In this document: positions 13,830-25,075 of the stretch, piece by piece
How the letters are laid out: each line of letters opens with the position of its first letter
How positions within the stretch are numbered: position 1 is the stretch's first letter
Assembly (NCBI RefSeq): GCF_014805625.2
Contig: NW_023998414.1
Location: 39,406,846-39,470,845 of the forward strand
Length of the DNA stretch: 64,000 nt
Direction of reading: 5' to 3'
Source of the DNA: Glossina fuscipes
Lineage: Eukaryota > Arthropoda > Insecta > Diptera > Glossinidae
Made by a program: the position numbers and the translations under genes
The notes under the pieces: model-generated
Told to the model about the DNA's origin: nothing
The model's database searches: none
What the model saw: the letters and a program-made list of their open reading frames with translations, nothing else

Positions 13830-14110
13830 GGTACAAGCGTGCATTAAGTTTGTACGCATGTATGCAGCATTCAGAAAAGGCTCGCGATAAACTCATCTTT
13901 TATTATGCCAATCGATTCGGGCATCATTTTTTGAATCGATTTAAATTTGTTTGTCCGTCTGTCCATCTTATCTTCATCTGTCCAATCCGCAGGTCGCAAT
14001 TTTTAAGATATGTTAATGAACCCCTTTTCCCATATACTGTCATTACTGCCATTACTGTCATTACATCAATAACTCTAGGATGGTGTAGGGTATTTTATGG
14101 AGGCCTATTA
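13830..14110 (+). repeat. dispersed repeat family B, copy 1
   Basis: The blocks ATTAAGTTTGTACGCATGTA, ATTATGCCAATCGATTCGG, TTTGTCCGTCTGTCCATC, GGTCGCAATTTTTAAGATAT and AGGATGGTGTAGGGTATTTT recur in the same order, allowing for orientation, at about 22820-23085, 33530-33910, 39785-40080, 41885-42180, 52100-52445 and 54640-54860. All are AT-rich, diverged and non-coding. They look like an old non-autonomous DNA element. Confidence 0.55.
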
Positions 14111-15708
14111 TTATATAATGTTTTTATCTATTTGTGAACATAAAAATGACGGTAATGAATAAAGGACTAGAAACAAAGCCAGTAAACATCACGAGCTGAT
14201 CATGAGCACGTATGCTTGTGTGCGTTGTAGACAACGCGTAAATTGCGCAAAATAAATTTAATGAAAAAAAGCTGCTGACCGATCATCTCCTTGGAATATA
14301 TACATGTTTATTGGTATAAGTAAAAACTAACTTAAAACGTAACTAAAAAGAAATTATTAAAACTGCTTTGATAAATGCTTATGTTAAAAAAGTCAACATA
14401 TTTTTAGTAACGATGGACGTGTCATTTATTTATTAGATCAGTACTCTTGTTTTTGCACAAAATTTGACATAATCCTGATATATCAGATGGCAATGCATAT
14501 TTAAGAAACAATCACGACTACATTCACACTCGATTCTGTGCCCGGTTGCAGTTTCTGCTCGTAAACTTTGAATCCTTGACATTTTCAAAAAACGATTATG
14601 CACGTATAGATTCTCTATCCTACGTTACGTTATCGGCGATAGGCTTACAAATAAATCAATTTACGCATATTGTCTTTGCAAAATAAGTAAAATTTATTAC
14701 TTCGTCTTAAGTATTATTTATATAATATTTTTGTTTTGAAAATAATACTCGAAAAATTAGCTGTTATTAGTTGTTATGTAAGCAAAGCGTTGTAAAATGT
14801 AAAACGGAAATAAACAACAACAGAAACAAATGTATTTTTAGCATAATTATTAAATTCGTTCATTCATTTATTTAATTCAGTGGCTAAATGAAAAATGTGT
14901 ATTTAATATAATCGTTATATTAAATTTATTTTAATATTTTTAATAAAATTGTACTTTTGATTCCAATTTTTTGGTCTTTTTTAATGTTGCAATGAGTTAT
15001 TTGACTATTTTTTCTACAAGCAATAAGAAGAAGAAACAATAAGAATGTACAGAGAATAGACATGGAGTGGCTTCTAATAAATATATAAGAAAAAGTGGCA
15101 ACACATTCGTTATGAGCTCTGTTAAATGGCAAAGCAATGTAACTAATGGTGTTAAATGTCTTCCCAGTATAAAAGCTTTTTCTTTTCAAGAAACTTTGAA
15201 AAGCCATCCGTATTATTATTTATTAAACGATCTTTTTATAGGAAAAAAGCTACTACAGGTTATAAAAACCTGTATAACAGTCTAAGAGTTATTGTTAACG
15301 GAAGACAACAGTCTTATTATCAAAACAGAACAACAAATAATCGATTGGTCGAAATCAAATGGCTAGCTTTTCTTTACATAATTTTGATGATTTGAAAAAT
15401 TAATAAAGCGAAAAATTTCTTCGAAAAATGACTTTTTTGAAGCAATGCACAATTAATAAAGTAAAAAAAAATTTTCCCCTGAAATATGAAACATATAATA
15501 TTGTTTTCTTTTCATTAATACATCAGTGTTTTGCTTTTTAAGATAACACGGGCAAAATTTATTAGATTAGCAAAAATTTGCGTTCACGCAAACGCAACGC
15601 TGACTTTATGTTCGTTAAGGCTTTGCGCTTTACTAATAGTTTTAGTAGAGTATTATAAATATAAATAAAGAATTCAATATAAATGCAAGCCCATTACTAT
15701 ATAAAAAG

Positions 15709-15722
15709 TAAAAATAGGAATA
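15709..15722. repeat. target-site duplication of SINE copy 1
   Basis: TAAAAATAGGAATA at 15709-15722 is repeated exactly at 15903-15916, directly after the TAA tail. Confidence 0.92.
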
Positions 15723-15877
15723 GCCGCCTGAGTGGCCGAGTAGGCAAGAGTCTCGACTAGCAACTCAATGGTCGTGGGTTCAAATCTCAAGTGCGGTAGA
15801 GTTTTTAATAAAGCCGAAAGCCTTAGATGCTAGTGCTTTAAGACTTTAGTCTTAGAATTTATTCTCTGGCTAAGTTT

Positions 15878-15902
<25 letters not shown>
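15723..15902 (+). mobile_element. tRNA-derived SINE, copy 1 (best preserved)
   Basis: This 180-bp element starts GCCGCCTGAGTGGCCGAGTA, which contains an RNA polymerase III A box (TGGCCGAGTAGGC). It continues with a B box (GGTTCAAATCTC) inside GGTCGTGGGTTCAAATCTC. A tRNA-unrelated body follows, including TTTTTAATAAAGCCGAAAGC, GCTTTAAGACTTTAGTCTTA and GAATTTATTCTCTGGCTAAG, ending in a (TAA)n tail. It is flanked by a perfect 14-bp duplication, TAAAAATAGGAATA, at 15709-15722 and 15903-15916. The head resembles a class II (Ser/Leu-like) tRNA. The direct repeats and the simple tail indicate LINE-mediated retroposition. Other copies are at 16911-17080 and 57204-57391. Confidence 0.9.
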
Positions 15903-15908
<6 letters not shown>

Positions 15909-16910
15909 TAGGAATATTAATATAAAAACACTTGGGAACTTTGTTAGAAAAAAGTTGTTTTACTGCTTTTTCTACTTTTAATCCTAGAATGAGGGCCTAA
16001 ATAAATTGTAATAATATTAATGCTAATTTTCATAATGTAATCAAATTTTATTGCATCATCAAAGACAATTCATCACTTTTATTGATTGGTACAGTGTTTG
16101 AAAATTATCTTTTAAAATAATACAACGCAATAATATAATTTAAAAATAACACCTATAAATAAATCATCTTTATACTTTGTTATTAATTTTTGCAAGAGAA
16201 TGTACCATATTAACTAAAAAAAAAAAAAAAAATAAGGTAACTTTTGAATTTAAAGTAAATTATTTTTATATATATAGTTTTCTCTCTTTTGTTTTATTTA
16301 TTTGCTACTCATCTTTCTGTATATTCAAGTTCAATTCCAATGCTTGATATGCGCGCACGATTTCCTTGTGTTTGCTCTTTGAATTGTCACAACCGTTACA
16401 CGCTAAAAACTCCACGTAAACAAATAACGAGGTTACCAGAAACATCGAATTTTTCTAAAATATAGGTACGGTGAAGCGCGTTACAATTCTATGCATTGAC
16501 TTCATTGTTACACGTTTTCTGCGAATTACGTTTTTATATTTGAATTGATTAATTCGCATACAAACCCAACACAAGAAGAGAAGATTGAGCATTGAGAAAC
16601 TAAAAGCCAATTCCATACCGATATCTCCTAATTTTGCCTATAAAATTAATAAATATAATTAAAACTTAAATCCGCTATTGTGCCGCGGAAAGATCACGCA
16701 TTAGAAAACGATGATATCAAACCAAAGACATTTCTTATTACTTCGGCAGATTCAACATTTAACGTCAACACGATTATTCATTAGCAGAAAGACTATCTTT
16801 CTAATATTAAATTGTTTTGCGTGTTGGATAATATATGTAGTGAATAAATATGAATATGAATATTTTCGCTATTTGGAAGTCCATCACGCAAGAGACAATA
16901 TTATCTGAAA

Positions 16911-17080
16911 CCTGATAGGCCGTTAGCAAAGAATCTCGAGTAGTAACTCAATGGTCGTGGGTTCGAATCTTTAGTGCGGTAAAATTTTTAATAAAGCCAA
17001 TAGCTTTAGTTGCTTAGAATGCTTTAAGACTTTACGTCTTAGAATTTATTTCTATGGTTAAGTTAATAATAATAATAATT
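16911..17080 (+). mobile_element. tRNA-derived SINE, copy 2 (older, 5'-eroded)
   Basis: It begins CCTGATAGGCCGTTAGC, so the A box is decayed. The B box is intact (GGGTTCGAATCTTTAGTGCG). The body keeps TTTTTAATAAAGCCAATAGC, GCTTTAAGACTTTACGTCTT and GAATTTATTTCTATGGTTAA and ends in (TAA)n. The flanks show only an imperfect duplication, ATTATCTGA against ATTATCAGA, which fits an older insertion. Confidence 0.85.
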
Positions 17081-17084
17081 ATCA

Positions 17085-18039
17085 GAGATAAAAAAATACA
17101 TAGATGTTTCAACATTTTGTTTACAATTTGTATTGAGAGAATTTTAGGAACTCTTTGTGCATCTGTTATCAATAACAGTAAGAACGCTGTTAATTAGCAG
17201 CGATTTGCATGCTTGCCGATTCATTTTCATTATTTGTATGTGACATCGCATTTTTTCAAACGTTTGCAAAGCCAAAGTATATAAAATCTGTGGTCTTAAA
17301 TGAATATGGGTTATGGTATGTAATTAGATCTTTATCTATCAAAAATGACCAGAGAGCACGTATGTATGTTACATATATAATTTGTTTTCTTCTTCTCGTT
17401 TCATTTAAAAAAATTCAAGAAATCTAAATTTCATGTTCGCCCAAGTACGTTGACGAATTCGGATGAAACTTCTCATATCGAGAAATGAGAATTCAAGGGC
17501 AAGCATACAAGTGGCTACTAATTAACCGCATAGCTAATGTTACTGATAACAGTTATATAAAGAGTCCCTAGGATTCTCCTAATATCGATTTCGAACAAAA
17601 TGTTGAAATATCTATATATTTGATTGTCTCTGATATTATACAATATTACCATATTTACCATATGTTTTGTTATTAAAGTTTATCGCAACAGTCTATGGAA
17701 GAAAACACAATGAAGCAGCGAAAAATGAAGCATTACCTTCGCATTCATTACTCACAATGTGTTCAACTTTCATTCATTCCTATGCCTGCCAATCAACCGT
17801 TGCCTTTTTGTGTTTTCCCTATGTGTGCTTATTACATAAACTTTAATTCCCATTTCGAAAAATGCAAATCGCAGCGAATAAATTTACAGAGTCGACAGGT
17901 GAGTCCTATAGTGTAAACGGTATGTTTTTTTAAGTCGTTCCGCATCATTGCAAAGCCTTGAGCCAAATAAAGGAAATATTGAAGAAAAAAAAACCAATTC
18001 ATTAAAAGAGAAAGCGACTAGATCATAACGCCATAAAAT
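17085..18039. other. intergenic, no gene seen
   Basis: AT-rich sequence lies between SINE copy 2 and the COMMD gene. The short open frames at 17209-17427 and 17695-17916 have no recognisable similarity or splice context. Confidence 0.4.
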
Positions 18040-18703
18040 ATGGATACTGAGAACAAAAATAATATAATACTTTCCTCTTTGGTTGTCAATGGCCTTAAGC
18101 TTTTGTGTTCCACAATTCCTTTAGATTTAACGAGGAAACTTCTATTAAATTGTGTTAAATTAACTTTGCATCCCGACGCATGTACGTTAAGTAGTTACTT
18201 CACTCTTTGTTCATGTGTTGTCACTAAAGTATATTTTAGCTATTCCACCAGTACCTGAAATTTATTTCAAGAATAGCGAAGAGGCAAAACAGAGCGAATA
18301 CGCTGTAATTACATTGTTTGCATTGGCTACAAAACATGCCTTAGATATGTTATCATTAAGACAGCTATTGGAAGATCAACAACTGAGTCAAGTTATCATT
18401 GATGAACTTGTGCGAACGTATGAAGAACACCGTCAGGATTTTGTTCTGCGTCAGCTTAATTTAGGGCACTATTTACCGAATATTACTGATGTCCAATGGC
18501 GCATCATGGCCGATGTAAAGTCATCCACTTCAAGCCAAAGTTCTGGAGAAGTTGGCTTCCATATCAATTTGGGTTGCTATCATCCACATAGCGGGGACAG
18601 AGAATCAATTGTAGAATTTGTTTGTAACACAGAGGAAATACATCTTCTAATTAATAAACTTAAAGATGTCGAAAGACAATGCGAAAAGCTAGCAAAGGAA
18701 TAG
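18040..18703 (+). CDS. COMM domain-containing protein, COMMD3-like
   Basis: Exons 18040-18190 and 18240-18703 are joined across a 49-bp intron (A|GTAGTT...ATATTTTAG|CT, phase 1), giving 204 residues. That is the usual COMMD length (about 195-205). The N-terminal half (MDTENKNNIILSSLVVNGLK onwards, about residues 1-125) is helical and variable, as in the family. The C-terminal COMM domain (about residues 130-200) begins YLPNITDVQWRIMADVKSS and ends LLINKLKDVERQCEKLAKE. Both blocks resemble COMMD3 (consensus PHITDVSWRL and LVGKLKDA). COMMD proteins form a hetero-oligomeric ring, with CCDC22/CCDC93 in the Commander complex that recycles endosomal cargo, and they also influence NF-kB and cullin ligases. 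AATAAA occurs about 90 bp after the stop. The gene converges on MMADHC, with stop codons only 118 bp apart. Assignment to COMMD3 rather than another paralogue is by eye. Confidence 0.82.
18191..18239 (+). other. 49-bp intron of the COMMD gene
   Basis: The donor GTAGTT is non-consensus. A stronger-looking GTTAAGT five bases upstream would break the frame, so the weaker donor was chosen. The acceptor is AAAGTATATTTTAG. Confidence 0.65.
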
Positions 18704-18821
18704 AACATCATTGTATTACATAAATAATTACATGAAAACAATTTTTAAGAAATCTAAAATATTCTATAAAGCTTCAATTAAACAAATATCAACAATAAAC
18801 AACGTTTATCATTTATGGCTA

Positions 18822-19806
18822 CTAGATTTGGGAATCGATGATGGATCGTAGTTGAAAGTAGTCTGTAGGAGCATTTGTATATATAGTGCCGGAAAATGCT
18901 TGTTCAGCACTATCAGGACTTATAATAACACAGTCATTTACTTTGAAAATCTTCATGTTTAACCCACGAAAACGATCATCGACTTTGTAGAGATTTTTAC
19001 CATTAGCCCAAGAATAAAATGGTTTACCGCTAAAGGGATTCATAAAATCAGCCCAATAACCATGTAAACGTAAACGTGTAGTGATTTCACGAGCAGCCAA
19101 TACAAACTAAAAGGAACTTAAAATTTATATATTGCATAAAGGAGAAGTCTACGTGCCCTTACTTTTCTAGCACCTTGTTCGGTATCTCCACTAAAGCTTA
19201 GCGTCATTAAGGCAATTTTCTCGCTTGACATTACCTCCGGTGTGGGAAATAATTCATGAAGAGATTTTTTGATTAACGACGGGCATTCGTTAACCGAAAA
19301 TTGAAGCATGGCAGTTTCTGTCGAAGCCTTAAAAGCAGACTTAGGTTATGCAATGCCAAAAAGAAATTGACAATTCATTTGGTACCTTTCCTTCAAAGTC
19401 AACTATTGATTCCAATGGGGCTTCTAGTGTTATAGTACTGGTAGCTCCTTGCCAAGCAGGACCAATTGCATTTGGAAAATAAAAACGATTACCACGAGGA
19501 GATAATAACTCCCAGTTCGGACCACATTCAACTCCCAAGAAATCTTCAGTATCTTTATTATAACGAACAAGCGAATCTTAATCATTACGCATATAAATAA
19601 GTCTTCTCCTTACCTTCTACCCGCATTTTTGACTTAACAATCTTGAAAATGAGATCAAAATTTTTGGAATCACTACGTCTGGAGTAATTCACGACAGTAA
19701 TCTTATTTAAGAGAATTGATGTTTGCTTATAAGATACGCAGACGCATCCGTATAAACGACAACATCCGTGCCCACGACTAAGACTCCTCAACAACGTATT
19801 TGACAT
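18822..19806 (-). CDS. MMADHC: cobalamin trafficking protein CblD (MMADHC homologue), mitochondrial/cytosolic
   Basis: Four minus-strand exons are 19806-19614, 19552-19386, 19327-19163 and 19106-18822, totalling 810 nt (269 residues; the human protein is 296). Phases fit at each junction. MMADHC partitions vitamin B12, working with MMACHC, between cytosolic methionine synthase and mitochondrial methylmalonyl-CoA mutase. Recognisable stretches are VECGPNWELLSPRGNRFYFP with NAIGPAWQG, NECPSLIKKSLHELFP, and a nitroreductase-like C-terminal part with RLRLHGYWADFMNPFSGKPF, VDDRFRGLNMKIFKVNDC and GTIYTNAPTDYFQLRSI. Human MMADHC has AEGYWADFIDPSSGLAFF and GSIFTNATPDSHIMKKL at matching places. The N-terminus (MSNTLLRSLSRGHGC) is basic and could be a mitochondrial presequence. 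The first intron has three in-phase acceptors giving 37, 61 or 70 bp, and 61 bp is preferred. Confidence 0.88.
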
Positions 19807-22070
19807 GCCTCAAATAGTTTTTTCCATCCACCAGAGTGTATTTCTCTACTAAGAAATCTTTTTCGCTTTATTTTTAATGTTAATTTTAGTGGATTTACGA
19901 ACACAAATTTTTTTTTACAAAATACACAAAATTATTTTAACTAATAATATATAATTGTTTACCAAACGTCGTTATTTTATTTTATTTGGTTTTTGTCTTT
20001 TTTTTTCGTTAATGCCAAGAAAAAAATATAAGCAACTGATTGACTTTAAAATCAAAATCATTGTCAAATGTGCTAAACTATCTTGATTGGCTTTGAAATG
20101 CAAGCAGTAGGACCAGCTGTTCTTTGTTTACATTTGCGTTTATATTATGTCGTAAACAAGTTTTTCGTTTTCGTAGATTGTAAGGGGAGCTTCATGTCGG
20201 ATTTTTTGTCCGGAGACAGTGATTTATCTGCAATTAGAAACATTTACTAAGAAACAGCGTATTGAGGACGTATGACACCCAATGTATATACGTGAAGTTA
20301 AATTTATTGACAAACACAATCGATAAAATAATTCGCGGTGTTTTAATTTTGTCATAGAAAACCTACAACAAACTACGACTTGGAAATTTAAATTAAATCG
20401 AAACAATTTTACTAAAGGAAATTTTTGCTATTCACGTTGCGCCGTCTTCTGTGAGATATATTTAAGCGATTATAGCATTTTACGAATATAAAGTCTTGCC
20501 TATGCATTTACGCTCTTTAGTCCAACGTGGATTCATCTTAAGTCCTTCAACCCTCGCAATCACGCTACTGAAAAGTATTATTAATTGATCTGTTTCTTTT
20601 AAACTAAACTATCGTGAATGATTCCTGTCACGTCTGCATCATAGGAGAATAACCGCAAATTTTACCTGAGATATTGTGCGAAAATTTTTGATCGCGAAAA
20701 GTTTTGCGATTACTAAAGACATTAATAAAGGAGCCAATACCGTGGCAATATACCGAAATAGAAAAGATCAGAAATTGATTGAAGCATCCCAATGGGCAGT
20801 ACTCGCTTTAAAGAAGAAACAGTAATCAACAATGTCTCTGGACAAAACCATCTAATAAACCTACCCATCACAGAAGATCCTATTATAATAATCATTACAA
20901 TTACCTCAGTTTATGTAATACATAAATTGAATACTTGTTTTCAAAATTATGCAGCAAAAAACTAGTTGCTAGTAATGCATAAAATATTGTAAGTAGGATA
21001 AAAAGCATAAAAAAAGTCTATATGATCTTAAAAGAGCATGCAAAGAATAGAAGAAATAATAACAACTATTGATAGAATCATTTCCAAAGCAAGAAAACAA
21101 AACAACAGAGGGTATAAGAACTAAAGAAGCAAAATTAAAGGAAACAAAATGTGTGATTAGGAAAGTAGAAATATTAAAGAGTATTACAACCACCGAACTG
21201 TTAGAGAAATTAAAAATGGCCAAAAGACAAAAGATGAACTCTTTTCTTTAACTCGAAGAACTCACGGAAAAGAAGAGAAGCTTCGTTTTTTTCCTCTGCC
21301 TGTAGCTACAATTCCCTACGTTTTTGGGAGATAGTGATTTTATTACCCTCGCAGCAAACAGTTTACACGTAACCGGATACATTTATTGTTTTGCTGCCTA
21401 GTTCCTACAATCTCTCCACATCTATTATCTTTATCTAGCATTATTGTGAGTAGACTTTCGAGCTGCCAGTGCCAGAGTAGATCCCCTCAATTTTTATGCG
21501 ATTGCTATAAAATTTTAATTACCATCAAAATTCGATGATGTAGTGGGCATCGAGGGATTTCCTCGCGAAATCAAAATTTACTAATTTTGCCATTTGAGTT
21601 GGCCTTATATTACCTTTTTTCCGCAATCCAAAGCTTTTAATTGGTGATTTATCGGGACATCTAACCAAATCATTGTCCTTTGATCATGCTATCTATCAAG
21701 TAACTAGCATTAGAATTAGCAACGTTTCGCATATAGATGTGTCTACCAAACGCGATTGTTTCGATCCCCACTTTTATCGCTTTGCAAAAATGATGATAGC
21801 ATATCAACGCGGAAATTTCAAAATTTAATTTTTGGCATTTCAAATGCGATAGGGTTTACTTTGGTCGTAATTACAGCGAGTGCTCAGTTGGTCAAGGCAT
21901 AATACTTACCCATTAGGCTTACAACGTTTTAATAGTTACGGTCACTTCCGCTATCCCTTCCTCTTTCTTCACTTCTCTTAAATCAAGTTACAAATATTTT
22001 GCTAGATCATCTGAAAAGTAAAAATGTTTATTGACGCGTTTCACTGACGCACTCACTATTAAGAAATTTA
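19807..22070. other. intergenic, no gene seen
   Basis: This contains the upstream region of MMADHC and AT-rich sequence. The lysine-rich open frame at 21069-21251 (and its antisense) has no splice context or recognised similarity. No clear repeat element was identified. Confidence 0.4.
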
Positions 22071-22076
22071 CAGTTT

Positions 22077-22082
22077 TTATTC
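22077..22082 (-). terminator. polyadenylation signal of the TIL inhibitor gene
   Basis: AATAAA on the minus strand lies about 72 nt after the stop codon. Confidence 0.55.
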
Positions 22083-22153
22083 ATAAATTAGGCATTTAGT
22101 GGGTATCAAATATCCTGAAAGTGAATTCCCTGAAGTTAGCTGCAAAGGAAAAC

Positions 22154-22480
22154 TTATTTCGGGCACTCGCTTATTGGAATGCATTTTCCATTCACATTAC
22201 GAGCGTAATCCTTATTACAATAGCAACCGTCCGGACAACGTATGTAACGTATTAGACATGGCTCATTTAAAGTGGAACACTCTCTCTGACAATTATCACC
22301 GCATTCTGTATAGAATTCGTTGGCTGGACAGGTTTTCATTGCTAAAAATGTCAAAAAAATGCATTTTAAGTATATTTAAGCATATAGAAATATATTATAT
22401 GTATAATAATCACCTTTCCCCCTGATTACTATCGAAGATAATGATAAGGCTAGTAGTAGTAAAGCAAGGCTAAGATTCAT
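22154..22480 (-). CDS. small secreted cysteine-rich protein with one TIL domain (serine protease inhibitor type)
   Basis: Two minus-strand exons are 22480-22414 (67 nt, phase 1) and 22341-22154, split by a 72-bp intron (AAAG|GTGATT...TTTTTAG|CA). Together they code 84 residues. Exon 1 supplies a classical signal peptide, MNLSLALLLLALSLSSIVI. The mature part has ten cysteines spaced as in the trypsin-inhibitor-like (TIL) fold: CPANEFYTECGDNCQREC, then PCLIRYIRCPDGCYC and GKCIPISEC. Single-domain TIL proteins in insects usually inhibit extracellular serine proteases in haemolymph, salivary or reproductive secretions. The specificity residue near the fifth cysteine would be Leu or Ile (PCLIRY), suggesting chymotrypsin- or elastase-type targets; that is inference. 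A TATA box lies about 100 bp upstream of the ATG and AATAAA about 72 bp after the stop. Confidence 0.88.
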
Positions 22481-22575
22481 ATTTGATTCTTATTAAAATT
22501 GTAATTTACACGAAAGCTTACTTCAGTTATTCAATTCGTCTCAGTTATGAACTGCAACTAGTTTTTGTTTCAGTT

Positions 22576-22587
22576 TTTTATATATAA
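22576..22587 (-). promoter_or_regulatory. TATA box of the TIL inhibitor gene
   Basis: On the minus strand CTTATATATAAAAAAC lies about 100 bp upstream of the ATG. About 32 bp downstream is GCAGTTCAT, resembling an arthropod initiator (TCAGTY). The spacing fits a TATA-Inr core promoter. Confidence 0.6.
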
Positions 22588-22819
22588 GCAAATTAGAACA
22601 TTATACCCGGGCAAGGCCGACATTTAGATATCCTACATTTAGATACGCTTCATCTAATACAGTCATTCAGTTATGTGGGTGACGATTCAAAACATTGTCT
22701 CACCTAATCCACATTTTTGACAACAATTTAGAATGCCGAAATATTATTACTCAACGATTGTTGTCGAAGAGTTTTAAAAATTTTGCATTTTTTTTCATAT
22801 AATGAGTTTTCCGCATAAA

Positions 22820-23085
22820 GCGTGATATGAGGACCGACGGAAAACGTGGTTCGGTCAAATCAGAATATATTAGTGTACGAAATTTCATCGAAATATCTTA
22901 AAAATAACGCGCTCTAGGCTGAACGCAAGGGTCTTCGGACAAAATTATACAGACAGATAAGCTTAGATCGATTCGGAAAATGATGTTAAACCGATCCGTA
23001 TAACAAAAAGTGGACCTATGTTAAGTTCTCTTGGATTTTGCATATAGCTGCATAAACTTAATATACCATTGTACCACAAGTGTAA
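22820..23085 (-). repeat. dispersed repeat family B, copy 2
   Basis: It carries the family blocks AAATTTCATCGAAATATCTT, AGACAGATAAGCTTAGATCG, GTATAACAAAAAGTGGACCT and CATAAACTTAATATACCATT, matching 41885-42180 and 52240-52445. Confidence 0.6.
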
Positions 23086-23289
23086 AAAACATTTTGTTAA
23101 GAAAAAGATACGAAAATCTTTAAGTGAATTACATATGTTCATCTCTGCTGCAAATCATAGCTACTCGGCGTTTTTAGCGAATTTAAAATATTATCCGATA
23201 TTTTTCAAACCTCGAAGTATTAGTCGGCCAATAAGCGAAATATTTCGCAAAACTTTTGAGTGGATCTTATTAATTACATAACGAAACTA

Positions 23290-24740
23290 ACGTAAGCCAG
23301 CCGACATGTTGACTCATCTATACAGTCAGTCTCCGCTAATGTTCCTCGTATCATAAATTTTTTGAAAACAGTTATTGAAACACATCTACTTTTTTTACTA
23401 CAGTCAAAATTCTATCCTCGCACAGACTCGTGCATTCGATTTCCAAATCTACACACAATCTGCTGCTTTCATATATGGAGTATTTCCATGTAACAACAGT
23501 TAACAAATTTATATGAGCGGAATACCATTTGTCTGTATGTTTGTCGATTAAATTCGACTGTATCTTCTCACACTTGGCTTATTATTATTAGTTTTACTGA
23601 AAAATGGAAATTCCCTAGAGAATTAACAAACAGCATCTGAAACTTCATATACAAGATAAGCAATACAAACGCTTACCTTACATCGTTAATATTAACCATG
23701 ACGTCATAGATTAGGTAAAAAAAAAAAAAAAAACTATTAATAACAAATATCAGGAAGTAATAATTTGAGTTACAAGCCGGTGAAGGGGGGTTGGGGCGTC
23801 ATTCAATTATAAAAATTTTACACATTTCTAATGGATACTTGCCTTAGTTCATGTGTTAGAAGCGAAAAACTTTGGAAATTTGCTGCGTTATTTTCTGGAA
23901 ACCGTTTTCTTTTTGCTATGTATGTAAATTTATGTCATTTCAAAAGATCTTCCTATATGTGGTAGCTGTGGAAAAGACTAAGCTTTTATGCTCCTTTTCG
24001 TCCTCACGATAAGTTTATCCAATGAATGAGGAAAATGCTGATCAAAAAATGTAAGAGATTTTAGCAAAAGCTATAATAATATAGGAAAGAATTTCAGATG
24101 GTCGGCAATCCTTGTGCTATACAACGAAATCTGTTTCATTGCCGAGTTCCTTTGCTTTGTAGCTTTGGAGCGTCTTCGTAGAACTTTTAGAGCAGCTAAT
24201 ACTGACCTGGTATATGGTGCCTTTGCTTGTTCCATAAATTCATTCAATGACTTCTTAACGCGATATATCTAGTACGTTACATAAAATTATTTCTATACGA
24301 TTATCTGAATATGGCAAAGACCCAAAGTATGCTGGTTGATTAACTTTTAATTAGAAACTTTGTAATTGAATTTCAATCTCAAAAAGTCTTCTACTTGATT
24401 TAAGTTTGAACAATTTATATAATACACACTATATGTCGAAATAATCATTCATTTACATATTCCCGGCACCAATCGCCCTTTATGGATTGTAAGTCCATTT
24501 AAAATTGATAGAATTATATTATCAGAAGACAAATTGATCTTTTATGCTTTCTCAATAAACATAAGAATTAGTTATATACATTTTAGCTTCTTTATCCTTT
24601 CATAATTCTTTCGAGATTGTCATAATTGAAATGCAAGCATGCTGGAAAATCAAAATTAATAGCGTCCGTGTGTTGTAATTTATGAGTAACAACCAAAAAA
24701 AAAAAAAAAAACCGGAAGCAAAGTTGCTCACAGTTTTTGT
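23290..24740. other. no gene seen
   Basis: AT-rich DNA with a poly(A) tract near 23718-23735. No exon-like frame or clear repeat was recognised. Confidence 0.35.
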
Positions 24741-24779
24741 TTTATAGACGTATGGGCGTTGTAGTCGTGTCCCTCCGAC

Positions 24780-25075
24780 CGATTTCAGTGATTTTTCAAA
24801 TTCTTTTGCAAATTTGTGGATGATATCTGCATTTGTACGAATGGGGTTAACACAGACACTACACAGTTGGGCAGACGGACGGATAAACAGACGATTAGAG
24901 GGGCATTCTTAGATGCGTGTCGAATCTGAAACTTGTCAAGAATTTGTATGGAGTATGAAGTTTTCGATGCTTGCTTCTGCGCGTAGTAAAGGTATTGCAA
25001 AAAAAAAATTATTTTTGATACGCTATAATATTGGGTAGACAAGGTCAATTTTTTCCACTTTTGTATAGGTAGTAA
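24780..25075 (-). repeat. dispersed repeat family A, copy 2
   Basis: Reverse-oriented relative to copy 1. It contains TTTTGCAAATTTGTGGATGA, CAGTTGGGCAGACGGACGG, GATGCTTGCTTCTGCGCG and CGCTATAATATTGGGTAG. The same blocks recur at 42395-42690. Confidence 0.6.

Larger units (their letters stand above)
2700..15700. other. about 13 kb without a recognisable gene
   Basis: Read on both strands, this stretch contains simple repeats and degenerate dispersed repeats listed separately. Simple repeats include (GA)n at 7658-7679, (CA)n at 8512-8540 and 9553-9582, (AGT)n at 9849-9891, and (TA)n at 11147-11190, 11407-11434 and 11636-11660. Short open frames here are AT-rich and lack splice context or recognisable protein similarity. 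One weak candidate exon at 13283-13427 is discussed in the findings. The region may be intergenic or a long intron of a gene whose exons lie outside. Confidence 0.5.

Noticed and set aside
15723..15800. Possible genuine tRNA gene (A and B boxes)
   Set aside because: The same head occurs at 16911 and 57204 with a shared non-tRNA body, a TAA tail and target duplications, and the cloverleaf is imperfect. It is a SINE head.
20969..21251. Overlapping frames on both strands (Lys/Glu-rich and Phe/Ser-rich)
   Set aside because: Composition follows the base bias, and there are no splice sites, homology or promoter signals.
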